Positions 17,822-26,616 of a DNA stretch of 64,000 bases are shown here, piece after piece. Under the pieces are notes generated by a model. It saw only the letters and a program-made list of their open reading frames with translations, made no database searches and was not told where the DNA came from. Origin of the DNA: Microtetraspora sp. NBRC 13810 (GTDB lineage: Bacteria > Actinomycetota > Actinomycetes > Streptosporangiales > Streptosporangiaceae); the NCBI RefSeq assembly GCF_030268685.1, contig NZ_BSRQ01000003.1, positions 224,598 through 288,597 on the forward strand, in the 5' to 3' direction. The stretch's first letter is position 1; every line of letters begins with the position of its first letter. Position numbers and translations under genes: made by a program.

Positions 17822-20323
17822 TCATGTCCCGGCCGCCTGCTCCACCACCCGGGCCCAGTGTTCGAGCAGACTCTGCGCCGAGTCCATGTCCTGGGCCTCG
17901 GCCCACAGGTGGGTGACCGCGTCGGTGGGGTCGGGCAGCACCAGCGCCCAGCCGCCGTCCTCGGCGACCACCCGCACGCCGTCGGTGGTGTCGATGAGCT
18001 GCCCCTCGGCCGCCTCGATCACCGAGCGCATGACCGCGCCCTTGGCCGCCCACGGCGTGGGCACGGTGCGCTTGAGGATCTTGGCTTCGGGTATCCTGGC
18101 GTCGATCTTGCTCAACGACAGGCGGGTGCGCGACACCAGCCCCAGCAGCCGCAGGAAGGCGGCCAGCCCGTCCACCGTGGGGGCGAACTCCGGCACCACG
18201 AAACCGCCCCGCCCGTCGCCGGCGAAGATCATGTCGTGTCCCCCGGCGGCGGAGGTGAGCGCGTCCACCGAGGTGGCGGTCCACTCCACCTGCACGCCGT
18301 GGAAGCGGCAGACCTGCTCGGCGACGCGGGTCGTGGTGACCGGCAGCGCCACCCTGCCGCCGCCGCGCTCGGCCGCCACCAGGTCGAGCACCACCAGCAG
18401 GGCGCGTTCCTCGCTGATGAGCTGGCCCTTCTCGTCGACCAGCGCCACCCGCTCGCCCACCGGGTCGAAGCGCACGCCGAACGCGGCGCGCGCCGAGGAC
18501 ACCAGCTCCGACAGGCGTTGCAGGTCGCGGCGGCGCTCGGCGAGCGTCTCGGTCGGCGAGGCGTCGTCCAGCCGGCTGTTGACCGTCAGCACGTCGACGC
18601 CGACCCGGCCGAGCAGGTTGGGCAGCACCAGCGAGGAGGTGCCGCCCGCGCAGTCCACGACGACCTTCATGCCGGTGTCCCGCACGCCCCGCATGTCCAC
18701 GCAGCGCAGCAGCTCGTGCGCGTAGTCGTCGATCGCCCTGGCGGGGAAGCCCAGCTCGGCGATCTCGCCGGGGAAGGCGCGGCGGAACTCCTGGCGGGAG
18801 AAGACCCGCTCCAGCTTCCGCTGCTCGCCCAGCGACAGGTCCGCGCCCCGGCCGTCCATGAAGACGATGTCCACGCTCTGCGGGTCGCCCGGCGTGGTGC
18901 GCAGCGCGATCCCGCCCACGGCCGCGGTGCGGGCGGTGTGGAAGCGGGCCACCGGCAGCGGCGCGGCCTCCAGGTCCAGCACGTCGATCGCGCCGGCGTT
19001 GAGCGCGCTGATCACGGCCCGTTTCAGCGCCCTGGCGGCCCGGGAGGAGTCGCGCGAGGTGACGACCGAGGCGCCCTTGCGCAGCGTGGTGGCGTAGGCG
19101 CTGGCCAGCCGTACGCACAGCTCGGGGGTGATCTCGACGTTGACCAGGCCGCAGACGCCGCGGGGGCCGAACAGGTTGCGCTGGCCGCGCGACTCCCAGA
19201 TGACGCTGGTGTTGATCACCGCGCCGGCCTCGACGGTCTTGAACGGGTAGACCTTGACCCCGGAGGAGACGTACGCCTCGGACTCGATGATGCACTCGTC
19301 GCCGATGACGACGCTCTCCTCGATCCTGGCGCCGGTCATCACGTCGGTGTTCTTGCCGATCACGCAGCCGCGCAGGTTGGCGCTGGGACCGATGTAGACG
19401 TTGCCGTGCACGATCGCCCGGTGCAGGAACGCGCCCTCGCGGACCACGGCGTTGCTGCCCAGCACGGTGTACTCGCGCAACTCGGCGCCGGCCTCCACCT
19501 TGGCGTAGTCGCCGATGTAGAGCGGCCCCTTGAGCACGGCGTCGGCGTCCACCGAGGCGCCCTCGGCCACCCACACCCCCGGGGACAGCTCGAAGCCGTC
19601 GATCTCGATCTTGACCCGGCCGGACAGGGCGTCGGACTGGGCCTTGAAGTAGCTCTCGTGGGTGCCGACGTCCTCCCAGTAGCCGTCGGCGACGTAGCCG
19701 TAGAGCGGGGCGCCCCGGGAGAGCAGGCGGGGGAAGACGTCGGAGGACCAGTCGACCACCTCGCCGGCGGCCACCTCGTCCAGCACCTCGGGCTCCATCA
19801 CGTAGATGCCGGTGTTTACGGTGTCGGAGAACACCTGGCCCCAGGTGGGCTTCTCCAGGAAGCGCTGGACCCGGCCCCGGTCGTCGACGATGACGATGCC
19901 GAACTCCAGCGGGTTGGGCACCCGCTTGAGGCCGATGGTGACCAGGGCGCCGTTCTCCCGGTGGAAGCGGATCATGTCGGTCAGGTCGATGTCGGTGAGG
20001 GCGTCGCCGGAGATGACCAGGAACCGGTCGTCCCGAAGCTTGTCCACGGCGTTCTTGACGCTGCCCGCGGTGCCGAGGGGCATGTCCTCGGTCGCGTAGT
20101 GGAGGTTCATGCCGAGCTCTTCGCCGTCACCGAAGTAGTTGCGGATGAGCGCGGCCAGGAACTGCACGGTCACGACGGTCTCGGTGAGCCCGTGCCTGCG
20201 CAGCAGCCGCAGGACGTGCTCCATGATCGGCCGATTGATCACCGGTAGCAGGGGTTTGGGCTGGTTGGCGGTCATCGGCCGGAGCCGTGTCCCTTCGCCA
20301 CCCGCCATCACGACGGCCTTCAC
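17822..20323 (-). CDS. Mannose-1-phosphate guanylyltransferase / phosphohexomutase-like fusion
   Basis: An 833-residue three-part protein. Residues 1-235 are a nucleotidyltransferase (MAGGEGTRLRPMTANQPKPLLP, GDALTDIDL, FLEKP). Residues about 250-360 are left-handed beta-helix hexapeptides (VYIGPSANLRGCVIGKNTDV). Residues about 380-820 are a phosphoglucomutase/phosphomannomutase fold with the phosphoserine loop changed to TSRDSSRAARALKR. The usual DGDxDR metal loop is absent and reads RFDPVGERVALVDE, and the sugar loop is also unusual, so mutase activity is doubtful. The start is GTG 20323 with AAGGGG upstream. It lies 10 bp after a CDP-alcohol transferase gene and is probably cotranscribed with it. 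Confidence 0.88.
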   Translation of the reverse strand: MKAVVMAGGEGTRLRPMTANQPKPLLPVINRPIMEHVLRLLRRHGLTETVVTVQFLAALIRNYFGDGEELGMNLHYATEDMPLGTAGSVKNAVDKLRDDRFLVISGDALTDIDLTDMIRFHRENGALVTIGLKRVPNPLEFGIVIVDDRGRVQRFLEKPTWGQVFSDTVNTGIYVMEPEVLDEVAAGEVVDWSSDVFPRLLSRGAPLYGYVADGYWEDVGTHESYFKAQSDALSGRVKIEIDGFELSPGVWVAEGASVDADAVLKGPLYIGDYAKVEAGAELREYTVLGSNAVVREGAFLHRAIVHGNVYIGPSANLRGCVIGKNTDVMTGARIEESVVIGDECIIESEAYVSSGVKVYPFKTVEAGAVINTSVIWESRGQRNLFGPRGVCGLVNVEITPELCVRLASAYATTLRKGASVVTSRDSSRAARALKRAVISALNAGAIDVLDLEAAPLPVARFHTARTAAVGGIALRTTPGDPQSVDIVFMDGRGADLSLGEQRKLERVFSRQEFRRAFPGEIAELGFPARAIDDYAHELLRCVDMRGVRDTGMKVVVDCAGGTSSLVLPNLLGRVGVDVLTVNSRLDDASPTETLAERRRDLQRLSELVSSARAAFGVRFDPVGERVALVDEKGQLISEERALLVVLDLVAAERGGGRVALPVTTTRVAEQVCRFHGVQVEWTATSVDALTSAAGGHDMIFAGDGRGGFVVPEFAPTVDGLAAFLRLLGLVSRTRLSLSKIDARIPEAKILKRTVPTPWAAKGAVMRSVIEAAEGQLIDTTDGVRVVAEDGGWALVLPDPTDAVTHLWAEAQDMDSAQSLLEHWARVVEQAAGT

Positions 20324-20333
20324 AGATCACCCC

Positions 20334-20921
20334 TTATGAGGTTTTTGCCCGTTTCACGAGCTGGCGCACCTGTACCACATAGAGCACCCCCGCCCACCAG
20401 TACAGTCCCGTCCCCCAGATCGCGCAGGCCCAGCCGAAGATCCGGGCCGGATCCGCGTACCACGCCTCGTGCGAGGCGAGGAACAGCAGCGGGAACGCGT
20501 ACAGCAGGTTGGCCGTGGCGGCCTTGCCCAGGAAGTGCACCGGCGGCGCCGGATCGTAGCCCAGCCGGCGCAGGATCGGCGGCACGATGAACACCAGCAG
20601 CAGGTCGCGCAGTGGCACCGCCACCGCCAGCCACCAGGGGATGATCTCCCGCATCGCCAGCCCGAAGAGCGTGGCCAGGATGTAGAGCCGGTCGGCCAGC
20701 GGGTCGAGCATGCGGCCGAGCCTGCTCGTCTGATTCCAGGCCCGCGCCAGCTTGCCGTCGAGCCAGTCGGAGAACCCGGCCAGCATCAGCAGTCCGATGG
20801 CCCAACCGTCGGCCCTCGGGCCCAGCACCAGCCACAGGAACACCGGCACGCCCAGCAGCCGCGCCAGGCTGAGGGCGTTGGGGATCGTCCAGATCCGATC
20901 CTCGCCGGTTTTCACGGTCAC
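20334..20921 (-). CDS. CDP-alcohol phosphatidyltransferase (PgsA-like)
   Basis: A 195-residue membrane enzyme with about five or six hydrophobic helices. The catalytic signature D-x2-DG-x2-AR-x8-G-x3-D-x3-D is complete: Asp52, Asp55-Gly56, Ala59-Arg60, Gly69, Asp73, Asp77 in SDWLDGKLARAWNQTSRLG and its continuation. It transfers a phosphatidyl group from CDP-diacylglycerol to an alcohol, most likely glycerol phosphate or phosphatidylglycerol. A PgsA2 gene has the same neighbourhood near garA in mycobacteria. GTG 20921 lies 7 nt after a TAGGGT box and has no ribosome site, so a leaderless mRNA is likely; the frame is open further upstream but without family similarity. Confidence 0.88.
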   Translation of the reverse strand: MTVKTGEDRIWTIPNALSLARLLGVPVFLWLVLGPRADGWAIGLLMLAGFSDWLDGKLARAWNQTSRLGRMLDPLADRLYILATLFGLAMREIIPWWLAVAVPLRDLLLVFIVPPILRRLGYDPAPPVHFLGKAATANLLYAFPLLFLASHEAWYADPARIFGWACAIWGTGLYWWAGVLYVVQVRQLVKRAKTS

Positions 20922-20998
20922 GCTGCCGACCCTACTGCGTGACCCTCGGGTGCCGCGTGCACGCCCCGCCGCCCTTAGTCCCGCCGCGGAGCAGGGGT

Positions 20999-21676
20999 TC
21001 AGCGCGCGGGGAAGTTCCGCACCGGGCGGAAGGAGGCGTCGACCAGGCCGATCCGGTGGGCGACCACCGCGGCCTGGATGCGGTTGCGCAGGCCCAGTTT
21101 GTCCATCGCGGCCGCGACGTGCGTCTTCACGGTGGTGACGCCCACGCTGAGCGTCTCGGCGATCTCCGCGTTGGACAGCCCGGCGCCGACCAGGGCGAGC
21201 ACCTCCAGCTCGCGCCCGGTGAGCGAGGCGGGCACCGGCTGGGCCGCCTGCTCCTCGGCGGCCAGCGCCCGCTCCACGACACGGCGCAGCACGGAGGGGG
21301 CGAGCAGCGGCTCCCCCGCCGCCGCGCGGCGCACCGCGTCCAGCATGCGCTCCGGCTCGTCGTCCTTGACCAGGAAGCCGATGGCGCCGGCGCGCAGGGC
21401 CGCGTAGACGTTCGCGTCGTCGGCGAAGGTGGTGAGGACGACGACGCGGGCGGGCGGCCAGGCGGCCAGGATGCGCCGGCACGCCTCCAGCCCGTCCATC
21501 CTGGGCATCCGCAGGTCCATCAGCACCACGTCCGGCCGGTGCAGCTCGCACAGCCGTACGGCCTGCGTCCCGTCCACGGCCTCGGCGCAGACCTCCATCT
21601 CGCCGGTGGCCTGCAACAGCATGCGCACCCCCGCGCGGACGAGGGCCTGGTCGTCGGCGACCAGCACACGGATCAT
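20999..21676 (-). CDS. NarL/FixJ-family response regulator
   Basis: A 225-residue regulator. The receiver covers 1-120 with acidic pocket Asp8-Asp9, phospho-acceptor Asp54 in VVLMDLRMPRMDG, Thr in VVVLTTFADD and Lys in GFLVKDDEPE. A LuxR-type helix-turn-helix at about 150-215 (LTGRELEVLALVGAGLSNAEIAETLSV, TVKTHVAAAMDKLGLRNRIQ) binds DNA. ATG 21676 has GGGAGGGG upstream and overlaps the kinase stop codon by 4 bp, so the pair is translationally coupled. Signal and regulon are unknown. Confidence 0.95.
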   Translation of the reverse strand: MIRVLVADDQALVRAGVRMLLQATGEMEVCAEAVDGTQAVRLCELHRPDVVLMDLRMPRMDGLEACRRILAAWPPARVVVLTTFADDANVYAALRAGAIGFLVKDDEPERMLDAVRRAAAGEPLLAPSVLRRVVERALAAEEQAAQPVPASLTGRELEVLALVGAGLSNAEIAETLSVGVTTVKTHVAAAMDKLGLRNRIQAAVVAHRIGLVDASFRPVRNFPAR

Positions 21677-23439
21677 CGGTCCCCTCCCGTCGGGTCGAGG
21701 CGGATCATCTGGGGCAGCCGCAGCCGGCACGACCCGCCGTCTGCGGCATCCTCCGGGGCGCCTGCGTCAGGTTGGTCTTCTGCGTCGCCTGCGCCGGGCG
21801 CGGGCTCGCCGTCCGGCGCCGGGCGTCGCGGGCGTCCCCGGTGGGGGGAGGCGGCCACCGGCAGCGAGGCGGTCAGCGACCAGCCGCCGCCCGGCAACTG
21901 GCGGGCGCTCAGCGTGCCGCCGAGGGCGCCGGCCCGCTCCCGCATGCCGGGGATGCCCCGGCCGGAGGAGGGCAGCCCGGCCGGCGGCGCCGCGGCGGGC
22001 CCGTTGCGCACCTCGACCCACACCCTGCGGGCGTCCACGGTCACGTCGACCCGCACCTCGGTGCCCGGTCCCGCGTGCTTGAGCACGTTCGTCAGCGCCT
22101 CCTGGACGATCCTCGCGGCCGACGTGCTGACCACCAGGGCGGTGTGCGCCAGCTCCGGATCGAGCTCCAGCCGCACCTTCAGCCCCGCGGACCGCACCCG
22201 TTCCACGGAGTCGCGCAGCAGCTCGACCGGGTCCGCGAGCGGCAGGTCCCCGGGACCGGGGTCGCGCAGCACGTCGAGCAGCCCGCGCAGGTCCTCCAGC
22301 ACCTGGTGGCCGGTGGCGCGGATGTCGGTGAGCGCGTCGGCGACCGGTCCCGGCGGCTGCGCGTACTGCGCCGCGCCGGCCCGCAGCACCATCGCCCCCA
22401 CGTGGTGGGCGACGATGTCGTGCACGTCCCTGGCGATCCGCTCCCGCTCGGCGAGGCGGTCGGCGCGCATCCTCGCCGCCATGTGCTTCTCCGCCTCCCT
22501 GGCCATCCTCCTGCCCAGTTCCCCGGCGCGCTGCCGGCCGCGCAGGTAACGCCCGATGGCCACCGGGGTCGCCACCATCGTCATGAGCAGGAAGGCCCGC
22601 CAGGCCGTCACCTCCAGCCCGTCGTCCACCACCGTGATCGCGGTCACCGCGCACGCGCCCAGATAGACCACGGTGGTCCAGCCCCACGACGCCCGCATGG
22701 AGAAGATCGCGACGGTGACCATGAGGGTGGCCTGCAGGGTGTCGGCCGCGTTCATCGCGTAGGAGTCGGCCACGAGCAGGATCAGCGCCTGGAACAGGAA
22801 CACCGCTCCCGGCACCCTGCGCACCACGCCCAGCGACAGGCCGGCGAGCATGACCAGCAGGCCGTTGACCGGCACGGGGAGCGTGCCGCTGTGCCACTCC
22901 CGCCAGGTGCCGAGCACCGAGATCGCCACCCCGGCCCCGGCGAGCAGCACGTCGGGCTCGATGCCGGACGTCTCGCCGTCCGGCAGCCGCCGCTCGGCTC
23001 CGCGCAGGTAGCGCCCGATCAGCACCGGCAGCACCGCGGACCCCGCCGCGTAGAACCAGTACGACGGGCGCAGCACGATGCCCGGGTCGGCCATGTTGAG
23101 CGCGGTGGCGAGGCAGCCGCAGACGGCGGCCGGCACGATCCACCGCCAGGGTCCCCGGTTGGCGAGCACGCCGAGGGCGATCGGCACCAGGATCTGGACG
23201 CTGTTGGCGGTGTAGGCGCCGAGCTGGTCGGTCAGGACGAGCTGCGCGGAGAGGTAGAGGCTGACCGGCCCCGGCCAGCGCCGCAGGAATCCCAGCGAAC
23301 CCCCGACGGCGACGGACATCGCGGCCCCGACGACGCCGGGGACGCCGCCGGCGGTCCAGGACTGCGCCGAGACGAGCACGTCGAGGACGATCCCGGCAAG
23401 AGCCAGGAAAACATCCACCATCACGCTGCGCCCTCGCAT
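21673..23439 (-). CDS. Sensor histidine kinase (HisKA_3/NarX type)
   Basis: A 588-residue membrane kinase. Residues 1-300 hold about ten hydrophobic helices in two similar blocks, each ending with a GRYLRG motif. The dimerisation/phosphorylation helix ERERIARDVHDIVAHHVGAM has His in VHD. The ATPase part has EALTNVLKHA (N box) and SSGRGIPGMRERAGALGGTL (G boxes). After the ATPase domain there is an unusual Pro/Asp-rich tail of about 60 residues. The partner response regulator follows with an overlap. The ATG has no ribosome site but has TACCGT exactly 6 nt upstream, so the operon mRNA may be leaderless. Confidence 0.93.
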   Translation of the reverse strand: MRGRSVMVDVFLALAGIVLDVLVSAQSWTAGGVPGVVGAAMSVAVGGSLGFLRRWPGPVSLYLSAQLVLTDQLGAYTANSVQILVPIALGVLANRGPWRWIVPAAVCGCLATALNMADPGIVLRPSYWFYAAGSAVLPVLIGRYLRGAERRLPDGETSGIEPDVLLAGAGVAISVLGTWREWHSGTLPVPVNGLLVMLAGLSLGVVRRVPGAVFLFQALILLVADSYAMNAADTLQATLMVTVAIFSMRASWGWTTVVYLGACAVTAITVVDDGLEVTAWRAFLLMTMVATPVAIGRYLRGRQRAGELGRRMAREAEKHMAARMRADRLAERERIARDVHDIVAHHVGAMVLRAGAAQYAQPPGPVADALTDIRATGHQVLEDLRGLLDVLRDPGPGDLPLADPVELLRDSVERVRSAGLKVRLELDPELAHTALVVSTSAARIVQEALTNVLKHAGPGTEVRVDVTVDARRVWVEVRNGPAAAPPAGLPSSGRGIPGMRERAGALGGTLSARQLPGGGWSLTASLPVAASPHRGRPRRPAPDGEPAPGAGDAEDQPDAGAPEDAADGGSCRLRLPQMIRLDPTGGDR

Positions 23440-23568
23440 GGCTGAACGGTATACGGAGGTTTGCCATGGTCCGTAGTCCGTTCGGGTGGTCGGCCCTCCT
23501 CCAAGTGGCCGGAAGGTCGGCCGTTAGGCGGACCGGGACGCACCGATCACGGCCCTACGGTTCGATGC

Positions 23569-24159
23569 ATGCCCAGCGACGCTAGCCTTTTCCTTGAGCA
23601 GTTCATGCGCTCCCCTGCCGTGATCGGCGCCATCGCGCCGAGCTCGCGGCGGTTGTCGGAGGCCGTCACCGCCCCCATCCCGGAGAAGGGCGAGCCGGTG
23701 GTGGTGGAGCTGGGCCCGGGCACCGGCCCGTTCACGGCCGTGATCCAGGAGCGGCTGGGGGGCCGCGGCCACCACCTCGCGATCGAGATCAACAAGCCGA
23801 TGGCCGAGCGGCTCGCGGCCCGGTTCCCGCGGGTGGACGTGGTCTCGGCGGACGCGTCCGACCTGCCCGCGCTGCTCGCCGAGCGGGGTCTGGGGCAGGC
23901 CGACGTCGTCGTCAGCGGGCTGCCGTGGGCGGCGTTCGGCGTCGAGTTGCAGAACCGGCTGATGTCCGCGGTGACCCGGTCGATGATCCCCTCCGGCGCC
24001 TTCACCACGTTCGCCTACGTGCACGCCCTGGCGCTGCCGCCCGCGGGACGCTTCCGGCGGCTGCTCACCCAGCGGTTCGAGGAGGTCGTGCCCAGCCGTA
24101 CGGTGTGGCGCAACCTGCCGCCCGCCTTCGTCTACAACGCCCGCCGCCCCCGGGGCTGA
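23569..24159 (+). CDS. SAM-dependent methyltransferase (phospholipid N-methyltransferase/KsgA-like)
   Basis: A 196-residue class I methyltransferase. It begins LFLEQFMRSPAVIGAIAPSSRRLSEAV, as in PmtA-like phospholipid methyltransferases, then the SAM-binding motif VVELGPGTGPFT, the acidic VLAIEIN-like strand (HHLAIEINKPMAERLAARF), DASDLPALLAERG and VVSGLPWAAFG. The last motif corresponds to the NLPY/SGLP motif of this group. Lipid or another small substrate is plausible; it is not proven. The ATG has no ribosome site and follows a TACGGT box by 7 nt. It is divergent from the histidine kinase gene. Confidence 0.82.
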   Translation: MPSDASLFLEQFMRSPAVIGAIAPSSRRLSEAVTAPIPEKGEPVVVELGPGTGPFTAVIQERLGGRGHHLAIEINKPMAERLAARFPRVDVVSADASDLPALLAERGLGQADVVVSGLPWAAFGVELQNRLMSAVTRSMIPSGAFTTFAYVHALALPPAGRFRRLLTQRFEEVVPSRTVWRNLPPAFVYNARRPRG

Positions 24160-24167
24160 GGCCCGCC

Positions 24168-24190
24168 GGCCTCCCCCGCGCGGGGAGGCC
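24168..24190. terminator. Bidirectional hairpin terminator
   Basis: A 9-bp perfect stem GGCCTCCCC/GGGGAGGCC with loop CGCGC fills the 33-bp gap between two convergent genes. Confidence 0.75.
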
Positions 24191-24192
24191 GC

Positions 24193-24882
24193 TCAGGCGC
24201 GGGCGGCGTCCACGAACGCCTCGAAGAGGCGGTTGTCGCCGTCCCGTTCCGGGTGCCACTGCACGCCCACGGCGAAGCGGTGCCCCTGGAGCTCCACGCC
24301 TTCCACGATCTGGTCGTCGGCCCACGCCACGGCCAGCAGCCCGGTGCCGAGGCGCTTGACCGCCTGCCGGTGCGGCGAGGTCACCTCCACCCGGTCCCCC
24401 AGCGCCTTGCCGAGCTTGCTCGACACGCTCACCTGGATCTCGTGCGGCGTGCCCGTCTCGCCGTGCCGGTCGTGGCCGACCTCGCCGGGCAGCCAGGGGA
24501 TCAGCGTGCCGCCCTGGGCGACGTTCAGCACGTGCATGCCTCGGGCGACGGCGAGCAGCGGCACGCCGGCCTGCACGGCGGCGCGGGCCAGCGCCAGCTC
24601 GAACCGGTCGCGGTGCGGCTGCGGCTCCTCCACCCGCTCGTCGCCGGTCGCGCCGTAGAGCGTCGCGTCCAGCTCGACGCCGCCCGCGAGCACCAGACCC
24701 GACAGGCCGCGCACGTAGTCGTCCACCGCGCCGGCCCGCAACGGCGGCAGCACGACGGCGGCGCCCCCGGCCCGGTCCACCGCCTTCGCGTACGCCGGTG
24801 GGGACAGCACCGCCTCGCGAACCCAGACGCCCCAGCGGGCGGCCTCGAGGTAGCCGGTGATGCCGATCAACGGTCGGGACAT
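24193..24882 (-). CDS. Class I glutamine amidotransferase-like protein (peptidase C26/PuuD-like) lacking the nucleophile Cys
   Basis: A 229-residue protein resembling gamma-glutamyl-GABA hydrolase PuuD: RPLIGITGYLEAARWG, AYAKAVDRAGGAAVVLPP, GLVLAGGVELDATLYG, and the C-terminal VGVQWHPERD that holds the His/Glu of the triad. The nucleophile elbow, normally a GICRGxQ-type motif, here reads LLAVARGMHVLN, with Ala113 in place of Cys. Hydrolysis by the usual thiol route is therefore unlikely unless the base call is wrong. GGAG lies 6 nt before ATG 24882. No polyamine genes are nearby, so the role is open. Confidence 0.85.
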   Translation of the reverse strand: MSRPLIGITGYLEAARWGVWVREAVLSPPAYAKAVDRAGGAAVVLPPLRAGAVDDYVRGLSGLVLAGGVELDATLYGATGDERVEEPQPHRDRFELALARAAVQAGVPLLAVARGMHVLNVAQGGTLIPWLPGEVGHDRHGETGTPHEIQVSVSSKLGKALGDRVEVTSPHRQAVKRLGTGLLAVAWADDQIVEGVELQGHRFAVGVQWHPERDGDNRLFEAFVDAARA

Positions 24883-25175
24883 GCGATCTCCAGGGGGGCA
24901 TGCGCGAGGTCGTACCACCCTGTCCTGGGCGGCACCCCTATGGGCGACACCCACCCTTTCGGGCGGCTCCTCCCATCATGGCGCACACCATTTCGGCCAT
25001 GTCACGTATCCGGGATATCAGTAGCGTCACTTCCGCCCCGGACGGCCGGAGCGGCTCACCACACCGACTCCGCCCGAACCCCGCCCGAACCCCGCCCGAA
25101 GCCCCGCCGAGCGGCCCCGCTGCCCGGCGATCCGGCCCGCGCACGGCCCGGCCCAAGAAACGCGATTAATATTCG

Positions 25176-25201
25176 CCTATTCTTCGACAATGAGAAATAG
25201 G
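25176..25201. promoter_or_regulatory. Imperfect inverted repeat, candidate operator of the flavohemoprotein gene
   Basis: CCTATTCTTC (25176-25185) and GAGAAATAGG (25192-25201) are inverted copies with 8 of 10 positions matching and a 6-bp centre. The site is in the only AT-rich patch of the gap. A nitric-oxide-responsive regulator would be a reasonable candidate binder. Confidence 0.4.
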
Positions 25202-25231
25202 GCGCGTAGATGCCCCATTAAGGCAAAACGG

Positions 25232-25259
25232 TTGTGATGCACAGGTGACGGTGTAAGAC
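25232..25259 (+). promoter_or_regulatory. Promoter of the flavohemoprotein gene
   Basis: TTGTGA (25232-25237) and TAAGAC (25254-25259) are 16 bp apart, with TG upstream of the -10 box. It would give a leader of about 100 nt. Confidence 0.4.
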
Positions 25260-25368
25260 TCCATCCGAGTGACCGACGGCGCCGGGGCCGCCGGGCTCTC
25301 ACCACCCGGAACCGTCAGGGAGGTGCGTCAAGACGATCGGAAGCGATTCCGTTCGGTGAGGATCGTAA

Positions 25369-26487
25369 ATGGCATTGAATCCGCGTCTCGTCAAGGAAAG
25401 TTTCGCCCACATAGAGCCGCACGGCGCCAAAGCCGCGGCTTATTTCTACGGGCGGCTGTTCGCGGTCGATCCGCGGCTGAGGCGGCTCTTCCCACCCGCG
25501 CTGGACGTCCAGCGCGACCGCCTGTTCGCCGCGCTGACCCGCATCGTGTGGAGCCTGGACAGCCCCGGCACCCTGGCCGGCTTCCTCGGCCAGCTCGGCC
25601 GGGACCACCGCAAGTACGGCGTGACCGCCGAGCACTACGCCGCCGTCGGCGAGGCCCTCCTCGCCACCGTCAGGCGCTTCGCCGCGGACGCGTGGACGCC
25701 CGAGGTGGCGGCCGCCTGGACCGAGGCCTACGCCGTCGCCTCCAGCATCATGATCGACGCCGCGGCGGACGACGGCGGCGACGCCCCCGCCTGGTGGCCC
25801 GCCGAGGTGGTCGGCCACGAGCGGCGCACCGGGGACATCGCCGTCGTCACCCTGCGTCCCGCCACGCCGCTGCCCTACGAGCCCGGGCAGTACGTCACCC
25901 TGCAGACCACCCGCTGGCCCCGGGTCTGGCGCGCGTTCTCCATCGCCAACGCGCCCAGGCCGGACAACACGCTCACCCTGCACGTCCGCGCCGTGCCCGG
26001 CGGCTGGGTGTCCACCACGCTGACCGCGCACACCCAGGTCGGCGACACCGTCACCCTCGGCCCGGCGCTGGGCGGCATGCGACCGCCGGCCGACCCCGGC
26101 CGCGACGTGCTCGCCGTCGCCGGCGGCACCGGCCTCGCCCCGCTCAAGGCCATCATCGAACACCTCCTCGCGGCGGACCGGCAGCCCACGATCGACCTGC
26201 TGTACGGCGCGCGGCACGCCGGCGAGCTCTACGACCTGCCGGACCTCACCCGATTACAGGCGGAATGCCCCCGGCTGCGCGTCCTACCGGTGGTCTCCGA
26301 CGATCCCGGCTACGGCGGCCTGCGCGGACGGCTGCCCGACGTGGTGAGCCGGTTCCGCCCCTGGAACAGGCACACCGCCTACGTCTGCGGGCCACCGGCC
26401 ATGGTCGAGGAGACCGTGCGCCACCTGCGCAGGGACGGCGTGCCCCTGGACCACATCCACCGCGACCTCACCCCCGGCGAGCGCTGA
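25369..26487 (+). CDS. Flavohemoprotein (globin plus FAD/NAD reductase)
   Basis: A 372-residue protein. The globin part (1-135) has TyrB10 at Tyr27 (AAYFYGRLF), GlnE7 near Gln48 (DVQRDRLFAAL) and the proximal His80 in GRDHRKYGVTAEHYAAVGEALL. The reductase part has the FAD motif RAFSIAN, NAD motifs GGTGLAPLKAII and the C-terminal YVCGPPAMVEETVRHL. This matches nitric-oxide dioxygenases of the Hmp type, which oxidise NO to nitrate with NADH. The linker and FAD domain are slightly shorter than in E. coli Hmp. GAGG lies about 9 nt before the ATG. A convergent XRE gene follows. Confidence 0.92.
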   Translation: MALNPRLVKESFAHIEPHGAKAAAYFYGRLFAVDPRLRRLFPPALDVQRDRLFAALTRIVWSLDSPGTLAGFLGQLGRDHRKYGVTAEHYAAVGEALLATVRRFAADAWTPEVAAAWTEAYAVASSIMIDAAADDGGDAPAWWPAEVVGHERRTGDIAVVTLRPATPLPYEPGQYVTLQTTRWPRVWRAFSIANAPRPDNTLTLHVRAVPGGWVSTTLTAHTQVGDTVTLGPALGGMRPPADPGRDVLAVAGGTGLAPLKAIIEHLLAADRQPTIDLLYGARHAGELYDLPDLTRLQAECPRLRVLPVVSDDPGYGGLRGRLPDVVSRFRPWNRHTAYVCGPPAMVEETVRHLRRDGVPLDHIHRDLTPGER

Positions 26488-26616
26488 AAGCGCCCGGCGG
26501 GCGATCTCGAAGCGGCCTCGCGCGCCCTACCCGCGCCGGGCCGCCGCACCGCCTTCCCCACCGGTCTTCCCCACCGGTCTTCCCTGCCGATCTCCCCTGC
26601 CGTGGGCTCCCGGACC

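Larger units (their letters stand above)
24883..25368. other. 486-bp regulatory gap without a gene
   Basis: The gap between the divergent amidotransferase-like and flavohemoprotein genes holds three tandem copies of an 11-bp unit close to CCGCCCGAACC (about 25070-25103), a short AT-rich island (25160-25200) with an inverted repeat, and a promoter before the flavohemoprotein. Short frames exist on both strands but none has a start signal I trust. Confidence 0.6.

Noticed and set aside
24938-25156. Small minus-strand gene in the gap before the flavohemoprotein
   Set aside because: No ribosome site or -10 box fits, and the frame covers tandem GC-rich repeats.
26563-26588. 13-bp direct repeat TTCCCCACCGGTC in the flavohemoprotein-XRE gap
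   Set aside because: Only two copies between convergent genes, with no hairpin or promoter context.
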